Shown here: in pieces, positions 44,401 through 56,400 of the stretch
Layout: the number at the start of each line of letters is the position of its first letter
Numbering within the stretch: the first letter of the stretch is position 1
NCBI GenBank assembly: GCA_031002005.1
Contig: CM061919.1
Span: 225,244,739-225,308,738 of the forward strand
Origin: Vandiemenella viatica
Lineage: Eukaryota > Arthropoda > Insecta > Orthoptera > Morabidae
DNA: 64,000 nucleotides
Reading direction: 5' to 3'
Position numbers and translations under genes: made by a program
The notes under the pieces: generated by a model
What the model saw: the letters and a program-made list of their open reading frames with translations, nothing else
Told to the model about the DNA's origin: nothing
Database searches by the model: none

Positions 44401-47400
44401 ATTAAGTGAATTTGTTTGTTAAGGGATTATTTTCTTGCTTAGCACACTTCCGATTTATATTTCAAATAAAATACTTTTTCCTTGAATTACCTAATCCATT
44501 CATTTTATTCTTTGAGCTTCCTCATTTTATTTAAACGTTGTTTCATTTTATTCCATGCTGTTTTAAGAATGTTGTGCTTGTTTCTTTTCGTATCATGTTC
44601 TCCTGTTACTGTGAAAAATCATTAATATATTTTTGAATTCTTTATCTTTCTGCTAAAAATTATATTAATTTTTCTATCCTATTTTCACTCTTCTTGATTC
44701 ATTTTACTTAGCTTTCACAAATAAATAATGAAGTTTTCCTATTTTCATACTTAAAATATTTAATATTTTTAGATAATTTAGAAGGTTCAAAATTTTTATT
44801 ACAATGCTTCCAGCTGTTCAAGTATATTTATTTACCTACTTCTTTCTAAAGGAAGTGTTTGTCACTTTCATATTATTAAAAGCAATGAAATCCCGTACTC
44901 ATAGTGTAAAACCCACTAGATTGGACTGGAGAGGACAAATGGGCCTAGGTTGAAATTCCAGACTCTGCATACCGGCCATCCTGACTGCAACTTTTAGGCG
45001 GTTTTCTGCAATCACCTAGGCAAATGCTGGGACAGTCCCCAGTCTTCACTTCACAAACTACACATTTCTCACAGTAAAAAACACTTGTCACAAAGAAATC
45101 ACATTATACGTTTCATAGACAGATTACAACACATCACCACCATCACTACTATGACAGGCCTACCAAGCTGGCAGTAGACATTTCAAAATAGCCACACCCT
45201 CACAAGAGGATATGTTGGACCAAAGAAAATGATAATTCAAAAATGATAATAATGATCATTTCCATCAAATGCTTGCTCACCCTGGGTACAGGTGCATCCT
45301 GAAATTGGGTTGCCATCGACCCTTTTATCCAGGTTACTCACGACAATTATAAATTTATTTTCATTGGATACATCATACTACTCATTAAATTTCTAACGTT
45401 CTTTTTTCCTCAGTGTAAGCTACCTTTCGTTCTATTTTCGAGATTCCGTTAAAATCCGACAAAGTTTGAGGTTAACATCGGTACACGATACCATAGTCAA
45501 AATCGAGATAACAACACTAAGTTCAGAAAAGTAAATAAATAGCACATAGCAACCATAAATAAGAAGTTTCAAGTAAAATATAAACCATAAACTTACCTAA
45601 ATGAGCGTAATCCATAATAATCCTGAAGTAGAAAACACAGGTTTGTTTACCCGACCACAGCACTAATATTCCACTAAATTAAACACTGTAAAGCACTTTC
45701 ATAATTAGAATTTCACCATCTGATATTAAATTCACTAATAACTCGCAGTTCCAGACCAATTTAAAACAGTAAATAGGAAGTTTAAAGCATTTCCACATGG
45801 AGTGCATTTCAACATTTAATTCCACCACATCTAAACAGCTTCAGAGCTTTAAAAGTAAATGTAATCAAGTAAAACAACCAGTCAGTCAATTCTTTAAGTT
45901 TCCGGTAACCATCAACAAATAAATAGATAATATAAGTAAATAACAGCCAACAGGTAATGGCGCCGTAAAATCAAAACTTTAAAATTCAATAACTCACGAA
46001 CTAACATGTTTAACAGACTACAAACTTTTCTAAAGTATTTAAAATAAATAAAGGTTCGATTTAAATTTAGTTTCAGGACACGATCGGCTTTAAATAAAAA
46101 GCGAAATATTTGGGTTGCACAACGGAAAACAGTTAAACTTAGAAATTCTATAACTTCCGATAGACTTAACCAATTTAAAAGATTTTTACACCACTCAGCT
46201 CGGCAGAGGCTGAGGAACACGTTGAGAATAATATTAACTTGAGATTTTAAGGCTTTGAGAGTTGGCATTTTTCCTGTGACGTATGATGACGTATAACAGT
46301 ACCCGATTCAAATATGCTTTTAAATTAACCAAACTTCAAAATTCATTTTCACTGGTCTGGAAGCTTTAAAAACAAAACCCAACACACCACTACACTTGTC
46401 TCATTACGCTCTTCATCCTGTGAATTTCTGGTAGTACACAGTTAACAGGTTCTTTTTCGAGATAGACTATTGTCTCGGCCAGTAGGTCAGTTTGATAAAA
46501 GAGACTCGGCCGCCATGTTTTTGGACAGTATATCGAAAGTCTTGGTCTAGTGAGCATGTAGGCTCTCGTGTTGCGAGTTTGAGAAGACCGGCTCAATGCG
46601 CGGTGTTTGATGGGAAGATTCGGTTGATGGCATGATGGCCGACTGGCGCCATTTCTAAAATCGGCATGACCAACGTAACATTTTCCGACATGTGTTTGTA
46701 ACAGATTTCAGTTTCATTTTGGGGTGGTGCGGTCTGTTCTGTTTCATGATCTATGATATTCCGCTAATGATTTTCTCCGATTGCCATTGCTAACTGTGAC
46801 TTTTGTAAATTCTGTGAAAAATTTTAAGAATATATATTTCAGTTACCCGAATTCAGACTTTCATTTCTACATTAGTACCTTTCTTACAGGAGGTTAATCT
46901 GTAAGTGACGACCACAGTAATTTTTTACAGTTAGCATTCTACATGGTTTAACACGGTTATACCACTTTTTTTACGAACTTTGACAACTTTTGGATGACTT
47001 TGAGTTTAGGTGAAGAAGCCGATACCCAACCCCCGTATCCAGCTTGGATCCTAACATCAGTTAGGGTGCATGTACTCTGTAACTACGTTTTCCCTTCTCC
47101 TTTCTAGGTCTACTGTCAATAAGCTTTTATTTACAAAGACTGTTTACCAGACTTCTAAATTTAATATCTAACTTAAAATACAGAAAATTGTGGTAGAATG
47201 ATTAAGTGCTACCACACCAAATCAGGAGGATATCTAGGTGTTCATTTTGTCTCTCAGCTTCTGAAATATCAGACACATTTACTCTTCTTTCTCCCATTAT
47301 TGCTAATAAACCTCGTTTCTCTTAAAATTCACTTGATGTTCAAAGTGTCTATATTCATTGTATCTGAAGTCCGTTTTTGTTTTCCTTCTCCTTTGCCAGT

Positions 47401-50400
47401 GTTGTGACAATAAAAATTAGCCAGCCCAAAGCTCCTTTCAGTCTTCTGAATAAGGCTGATTTTATGTAAATGGATTATCGACCCATTGTAAAGCCCCAAC
47501 CTGCAGGACATGGATTTTCTGTTAGGGTGTCCCTTCCCAACACCTAAAAGTCCCTGATTTTAAGTGCCAGGGATTTGCCTTTCACCTCCTCATCTGGGAT
47601 TTTCTATCAGGGTATCCCTTCCCAACACCAAACAGTGCCAGATTTTAAGTGTCAGAGATCTGCCTTTCAACTCCTCATCTGCGACACCCTGGAACAGCTA
47701 AGAAAAAAAAATGTTTTATTGTCCTTCCCATTCAGCAGTAGATAAAAATCTCATGACCATTCCATCTTTTAGCCTCCATGAATTTTATTCCCAGAATCCC
47801 TTCTTGTTAGTTATTAAACCCTTAAAACCAGTGAGAGGTATTCATTTTGATACTCCTATGGACAAGCAAGTAATTAAGCAACTGATGTTCTTCGTGGCTT
47901 TTGGGACTGACTTTTTACTAGTTTAAGTAAGGATGAAAGTGAAAGCGATTAAAGAAGCACTCAACTAGTTCCAGTAATGTATCATACCGCACAACAGAAA
48001 GTTTTATACAACTATCAAATAATTTTCTTCATTAAAACTGTTAAAAAAACATTTCTGAAAGATAAGATCTGAATACAATTTTTTAAATAATTATTTGCAG
48101 TTAATTCAGTTGAGCTTACCTCTGTTAGCTGCAATTGAAGAGCTCTTATTTTATTTTCCATTTGTGACATCAGATCAAGCTTCTCTTTTTTGGATATTTA
48201 CCAATGCATCTGTTGTCTAACAAAAAAGAAAAAAAAGTAAGATTATGGAACTCTAGTTTGGAAACCTTAAGAAATTTTACAGTAAATTTAAAAAAAAAAA
48301 ACTTATTTAAGATTGCCATGTGGGGGTAATGCCTCTACAGTAGAAAACTGTTGATCTACATAAGTCAATCTTGCCCGGCCAATTTCAGCGGTACATTTAA
48401 TGCAACCATCATCCTCAGGAAACTTATCCTAGATTTAAGCCATTTTCTGGGGAGTTATTGCCCAATAATGGATGAGCATCTTTTGATTAATCTTATTTCT
48501 TTCCAAGTTTGCAGCTACATCCCTATCTTATATCAAGGGGAGTTATTCCTGCCAGATCACATAGTTTTTTCATGGGCGTGGCTCTGAAGCAACCCATAAT
48601 TATTCTGCAGGTTACATGCAATGTTGTTTAGCAGATTAGTACCAAATGGGACAGACATCTTCTCCAGCACAATACCGCAGTGCACCTCATACGCTTCCTG
48701 CGAGTTTCTGCAGGATATTATTGTGGGCTGAAACTTTGCTTTTTGTGTTCAAGCAGTGCTTTTTGTTAGTGTGGAAGTGATCCTATGTAACTCAGATATT
48801 TTGGGCTGAAACAGTTATATAGTTCTATACCCTACCACCTGACTTTTAGTTTCCTATTGGCATGTTTGTTACACAGATGGAAGCTGCATAGCTGAATTTT
48901 AGATAGATTCAGTTTCAGCCTGTGAGAGTGTGTAAACCATTACTTAGATGCGCCTACACTGTTCCAAAATCTCTGGCTTGCACTGCTAGTTATAAATCAT
49001 CTTCATAGATAAAACTCTGAGTCATCAGCAGCTCGGGTTGATAATAAGAGCAAATATTGAATAATGTCAGGGCCAGGACATTCCATAGGGGCAACAGGAT
49101 GTAAAATCTTCAGTTCTGAAGTTAATTTTGGATAGTTTCTGTAAACTCAAAGTCATTTGTAAGTTGATATAACATATGCAACAAGACGTTATGCTTTACG
49201 GCGTCATAAACTGCAGAGAGATCTACAAAATCCACTCCTGTGACCAACCTTGACTCAAAACCTTGCTCAATATGCTGATTTAGGCCGAAGACTTGTGTGA
49301 TGCATTTTTTTGCTAAATCTGAAATCCACTTGCTGGTGAAATCAGTTTTGGCTAAATTGAGCAATATCCTTTCAAATATCTTGTAAAAGTGGCATAACAG
49401 AGAAATAGGGTGATAGTTTTTGGCAACAGGAGAGTCTTTACCAGGTTTACCATTACAATAACTTTCATCTTTCTACATATCTTAGGTCCCAGATACCAAA
49501 TCACTTATATATCACACAGCTCCTCCTTCCCTCTGTCACGATCAATTAGTCACAGTCAGTCAGTGCAACTGATGGAGCGAGGTGTTGGGGAGGAGGAACA
49601 GTGCGATTCTACAAGATCTGTCATGGCCTTCAGGACCATAATTGTTCTGGCTGTCACATACAGCTGGGCAGAAAATTGTTAATCTGTTAATCGTTAATTA
49701 ACAAAGTTAACAAAATTGTAAAAATTTAACTTTTAAGTTAACCTGAAAAATCGTTAATTGTCTTCTAAATTTCCGTTAAATTGAACTACCATTAACTTTA
49801 GTCCGTTACATTGGTAGTTGACGTTGTTTGGTATGTTTGAATTGAGCACCATGCCATGCTCATACTTTCAACGAGATGGATGGTGAACAAATAATAGGTA
49901 ATACAAAATGCGGGTGTGATGCATTTACATCGTTATGGCGCGGATGGTGTGGGGGTGAGCAGGAAAGCTAAAGTTTTGGAGCGTTTTTATTTTACGTCTT
50001 CTAACTGGCACTCACTGCTCATTTTTAATTCAATTGATGGTTGATTTTGATATTTTTATCTATATATATTTAAATGCCAGGAAAATATCACTTTTTAGTT
50101 GGCATTGGTTTGGTGTTCGTTAGTGAAATAAGTAATTCTGACATTCGTTACATGATTTAATCATGAAAACCGAAGCTCTTCAATCCGTTATTGAAAGAAG
50201 CAATGCTAACAATAGCAATGGGAATATTAAAAATCCTCGGCCACATTTAAGTGATTATCTTGCACTTAAATCAAGACTGGGAGAACAGTTGATTTATAAA
50301 TTCAAACTTTGTTTGCCTAAACTTTCTACAATCAAGGCTCATGTGTCCAGCCTTAATAATCTTAAACAACATATGAAGAGGATGTATATATCCAAAAATG

Positions 50401-53400
50401 AACAGTTTGAACAAAAAGTAAAAGCAGAGTCAACTCGTAGGGAAAAAAAAAAAATGTAAAGCCTTCTTCAAGTACTGTGGCTTCTTCTAATGCAGATATC
50501 AGAAGAATTGATCCAATTTCACCTCCATCTGGTAATAAAAGTTTGCGTCAATAAAAATTTGGCAACATAGTTACTAGCACCATTGTATTCCAAGCTGTTG
50601 TGGACCGATGTATTTCAAACATTTTCGTTGCCAACATGTTGAAGAATCCGATACGTTTGAGAAGCTGGTGAAAATGTTGAACTCCAGTAAAATCTCAATT
50701 TTCAGAAGGACATTTTGTAGATGTATTATTGATTCACATCATGGTACATGGCACCTTGGTATTGCTTGCAGTAATACCTATTGCAATATATAAACATCAT
50801 TTCCACTGTTGGATGGTTAACCTTTAACGGTTAACATTAACTTGCGTTAAATTTGCAAAAATGACACGCTTTAACGATTATCGAAGTTAACTTTTTAAGT
50901 AGCGGATTAACAATTGACGAACTTAACTTCCTGATTAACTGTGCCCACCTATGCTGTCACAGAGCTCATTCAGGACCTGAGGATGATGGCATAGCACTCT
51001 GTCATTTTTCCACATTACCCAACATCAAAACTGTGGAAATTTCATTGAGGATTGTTTTGGTTGCCTCATTAAGATTATAGAGTACATTACATTTTTGTAA
51101 AGTGATTAAAAACAATATTCAGATAACTTGGTAAGATAGTAGTTAGTAAAAAGTGGTTGTATGAATAGTGTAAACAGTCAAGTAAGAAGTACTTGGTGAA
51201 TACATGACAATTTAAATATGAGAGAATTTTTTCGATTGTTGACAGTCTGATGAGAGCCTTATTAGGTTTTCACCCCTCAAATCCAATTCTTCGAAATTGC
51301 AGATGGAGTGTACCAAATTTAAATGAAAAGAAGAGGAGCACATTGTAACAGCCCTAATACCTGTATTTTGAATAGTATTGGACTGTGTGAAATATTTGTA
51401 GTGAGCCAAAGTTTGCTTGAAAGTGATTTGATATGTTTATTTTGTAAATTCTTGTAAATAAGTGTATATAGACTTTGTTTTAGGTAAGAAAATTATTTAA
51501 AGTCTATTTAATATGTTTAAGAACCGAATGGTGCAAGAGAATTTCTTAAAAGTTTGTAATTCCATGTATTACTGTAATTTACGATGTCTACAGGACAATT
51601 TTCCACCATTTGAAAGGATTTCTGTAAATAATTTTGTATTTAAGTATCTCTAATTACCATTTCTAATCATTTTGTAATGTTATTAATTAATTTTGTATCA
51701 ATTCCGATTGTTTTTAATATGTTCGATTGTTTGAGTGATTGTTAATGATCGAGAAATATCGGGCGGATGCCTTTGAAGAATTCTCGTAATTTCGATAGAC
51801 TCTATATAAACAGATCGCCTGGACAGAGAGTTTAGTTTTGCATTAAGTATTAATTCAGTGTTACAGAGACATTCATGCAAGTTTTCATTCAGTATTCAGT
51901 ATTGCATCTTTGGATTGTAACAACTATGCTTGTGAATGTCGCAGACTTGTTTTGATTGAAAATAAACGAGCATCGACATAACCTTGTTTTTGGTGGACTT
52001 TTTTAATTAATAAATGCAATATTTAAACCACCCAAAGAACCTTAACAACATGTATCAGGTAAACATACATGTGGCTTTGTGTGAAGCAGTAAGGAACAGC
52101 AGAATTATTACCAGTTGAAAAAAAAATTAATTAAAGAAATTTTAGTTTTACTTAAAGGGAGGGAAAGGTAGGGGAGAACAGTTAGATGTAATGATCTTAT
52201 GCATGTAACATTTATTTTGGAATGCAATACGCATTGGGAAATGAGATGGTACAAGCTTTGGCCAGCCTTTTGTAGTGTTATTGAAGGACCACATGAGTGA
52301 GTACAATGGACTGTTGGAAGCAGAGCATAATGGAGAGCAAAATTAAGTTGAAAATGGCATCTGTACAAGGTGAGTTTTATAGTCACTCATTGGATGGTAT
52401 GTGCAGGAAGGATAAACTGGTCATTGAAAAAATAGCTTTGAAGCAAGGGGAGTTATAATTGGGTTGAGATAAAAGGTAGGAGAAAATATAATTTAGTATG
52501 GTGTGTGGTGCCCTGAGAGAGCTATGGGCAGATATGCGGGGCAGAAAGCCAGGCAATATGGTGTGTATTCTTTGGCTAGACCGCTGAGGGCTTCTTGGTG
52601 GGGTGAGATGTGTTGTGTTGTAACAGAGACAGGGAGAGACCAAGAAAAACTGTGATGTCTGGTCTCATGCAATAAATTGCCAGCACGTGACCAAAATGTG
52701 ATCTGATCTCCGTTATGTTTTATTTTGTTTATTCTGAGAGCAGCCACCAATAGGCAAGTAGCTGAGCATTTTTGGCTCCCATTGGCTGAAGAGGTGGGAG
52801 GAATTCTGGTGAGGAGAAGCAAAGCAGGGACAAGGGATTTGCGATCGACAGCGCCAGACGGGACGGACGGACTGCACCACGCTTAGCAGCGCTGCCGCCG
52901 GCCACCCAGGAGATGCTCTGCACCTCAAACCTCTGTCAGCACGACGTCCCAGGTAATTAGCCACCAAGAAAGGAAGAGACACTTGCAATCTCATTCAGCC
53001 CAGTAAACTCCCTGAGATGAGATGACACTCTTGCTCAAATCTAAATCCACTAAACTGTGCACTATTTTTCACTGACCAGATTGTGATTAAAAGCAACTTA
53101 TATGTTTTATTGTGAACTCTGTTTTTAATCACCCTCCATCCTTATGTTATTGAGTTAGGTCGAGCTTGTAGTGTGAACCTTGTGGTCAAACTCCCCCCCC
53201 CCCCCTTCGTTTCGGCAGGCGTTTTTATTTAAGATAGGAAATTCTGCTGAAAACCTGGTGCCCACCCTGACTGACTTCAGATCACAGAAACCACCCAGTA
53301 ATGTCTGATTAAAATATTTCATTTACTTTAGAAAAGGCAGACATTACATTTGTTTTCTGGTGGCATTATCTCGAAGATCCTAATACTATATGTGAATGTG

Positions 53401-56400
53401 TGGCAGAAAAGACCATCCAGCATTTACACAACTGCCCACAGTGCCCATCAACCAGCACTGTACAAGATCTCCTTAACAGCAGTGATTACACTGTACATGT
53501 TGATGACTTTTTGCCATCTCTAATATGTATTGATTGGTGTTGATTGCTGTCCTTTTTTCTATCTTTCTGTTTTGTTCTGTTCTTGCTAATGTTGTTGTTT
53601 ATCTTCTTAACAATTGTAAAATAAACACTTTTGAAATGAAGTAAATAAATAAAAGTGTCTGAGACACCATCATCTGACAGCAGACATGTGAAGATCTCAT
53701 TTTAATGATAAGCTGGAAAAGTATACTTTCAGATTTCACTATTCTTACCCATTCACAAACTTGATTGTATGCTCTGATCATGCACACTATCATTTTGCCC
53801 TGCTGATAGTTTTATTTTGCATCCAGTAACAATGATGACAACTAAAGTGAAATTCAAAACCTAGCTTCCAACAGTACTCATCCCCATTCTGATCAGATCA
53901 CCCCAAGTTTTACCATACCCTTCCCCTCGCAAGAGATTTTCATTTCTACTCTCCTTCATAACACTGAAAGAACTCTTCAGAAACTAGATCATAATTTTAT
54001 CAGCTGATAACAGCTTGATAACCAAGATCTTGGCCAGGCCTCTGATACTATCACACATCTACCCCATACCAATGACATCATCAACATAGGCTTGGAAATC
54101 TGCTCATTTATTTAATTGTGAGTTAACACAAGGTCTCTCCAACACAATTTCCTCAAATTTCTATCCCGTACCAACTTCAAAATATCTACAAAGTACAAAA
54201 TCTTGGGTATCCAAAGTCATTTCCTGTTGGTTATCAATTGAGTGCATCTCGGCGTCAGTGTGCAACACATTTAAGAGTATGTGCACATCCTCCCCTGATA
54301 AATCAAAGATATTCATCATTTACTAGACTGTGTGTTGAGAATCATACCACATTTGCTTTTACTTTCTGTTCAGTGTAAGATCCACCTTAAGACCTTGAAT
54401 ACTATTCTGGTATATGCCCTCCGCACAACTTTCCCAGATTTTCCAATCTCATATCATTAACCAACATAAAAATAATAAATTTTATTTATTTTCCAGTACC
54501 AAATCCAACAGCATACACAATGTGCATCCAGATGACAATCTCTCTAATGTCCGCCCTTCACTATAGCCTTCAATCATGCAACCTGCTGCATACCATATAC
54601 CAATACACCTGCCTCCTTTGTCTTAGTTTATACATCACAAACCAGCTGTGACTAAAAGTTGTTGACTGTTTACTTCTAAAACCTAAAATGCCAAGATTAA
54701 TGCCGCATTGTTTATTTAACTGAGCTTTCGGCTGGTATCCTACAGCCTTCATCGGAGATCTCGTAGTTTTGAGAAGTTTCTATATACGTAGAATATATCC
54801 TCCCCATAGGTGTGTGTTAAATGATTCCTAAGACATTCACGGCCATCTTTGTTCATGATTAATAGACATTCAGGTTATAACGTGTTGTTTATTTACCTGA
54901 GCCATCAGCTGGTAGTCTATAGCCTTTGTCAGAAATCTCGTAGTTTTGAGAAGTTTATACATGCGTCGAATATATCCTCCCTGTGGAGTGTGTTAAATGA
55001 TTCATAAGACTTCCGTGGCTGCTGTCTTTGTTCATGATTAATGGACTTTTGGGTTATGCCATGTTGTTTATTTACCAGAGTTTTCGGCTGCTATCTTACA
55101 GCCTTTGTCAGAGACCTCGTGGTTTTGAGAAGTTTCAACAAGCATTGAAAAAATCTCCTCGCATGTAGAAACTTCTCAAAGCTACAAGATCTCTGTCAAA
55201 GGCTGTAGGATATCAGCTGAAAGCTCTGGTAAATAAACAATGTAGCATAACCCGAAAGTCTATTAATCATGAACAAAGATGCCCAAGGAAGTCTTAGGAA
55301 TCATTTAACACACCTATACAGGGATAACATATTCTATGCATGTAGAAACTTCTCAAAACTACCAGAACTATGATGAAGGCTGTAGGATACCAGCCAAAAG
55401 CTCATGTAAATAAACAATGCAGCATAACATGAAAGTCTGTTAATCATGAACAAAGGCGGCCGCAGAAGTCTGATGAATCTAAATTATTTCAATTTCAGCA
55501 TGGAATTCCTCCCTGAAAAACACCTCCCCATTTGAATTCTGTAAGTGATAACTGGCCTTACATATTTTTGTTAACAGACAGGCCTCAATCTCAAAATAAT
55601 ACTGATCTCTTTCCCATAACAGCTTTGGTAAAGCCATTGCTTGTATATACTAGTCACCCACTAATATTATTTATTCACAATTTATTCCCATGCCTTAAAC
55701 AGATTTTTTTAAAAATACTGTTTATTTGTTACTAGGTTTATTAATTACTAGGTATAAGCTTGCAACCATGATTTGGGTATGTTTATCAGTCTAGAACTGT
55801 TTCAAAGTAATAAACAATGTTTTTTAATGGGCCAAAAATGATTTTTTAGGATCAGAGTTTAAGACCTGATCTAACGTATGTCCTGGTTTTGAGCATTGTT
55901 GGACTTTTTAAGGTCAAATTAAACCAAAGATGCATTGCGCAGAGTCAAATTGATAAAAATGAGATTTTAGGGTTAACGGTCATGATCATGTGATCTGATC
56001 TTGCTAAAATAAGAATCTCATCTGTATTTCATCTTATGGGCTCGCTCTGCAAAATTTGAAAAATTTCTATTTAGTTTGAAGGGATTTAGAAGTAGTGAAG
56101 ACAGAGAATTTATGCCTACATGGGATATGCACTACATAGTAAAAGGTTAAAGAATGTGACTGTTTGTCCTGATCTGGCAGGGGTACTAACTGGTTCTCTA
56201 TAAGTCTCTAAAAGATTGCTCTGAAAAAAAAAAATGTAGTGATTCTATTGAATATAAATAAAAGTATTAATCATGGACAGAGATACTCTCACTATTGTAT
56301 AGATTATTTATATTATTGATATTTATTTATATTAGCCATTGTCAACAATATTATTGATAGATGTAAAATACAGCCAACCAGTTGCATCAGTCAAGCTATT

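Noticed and set aside
46390..46596. Minus-strand frame of 68 codons near the LTR-like promoter region
   Set aside because: No recognisable content; lies antisense within the LTR-like segment.
52108..52994. Overlapping minus-strand frames of 60-109 codons
   Set aside because: Several frames are open at once because of base composition; no family pattern and no splice support.
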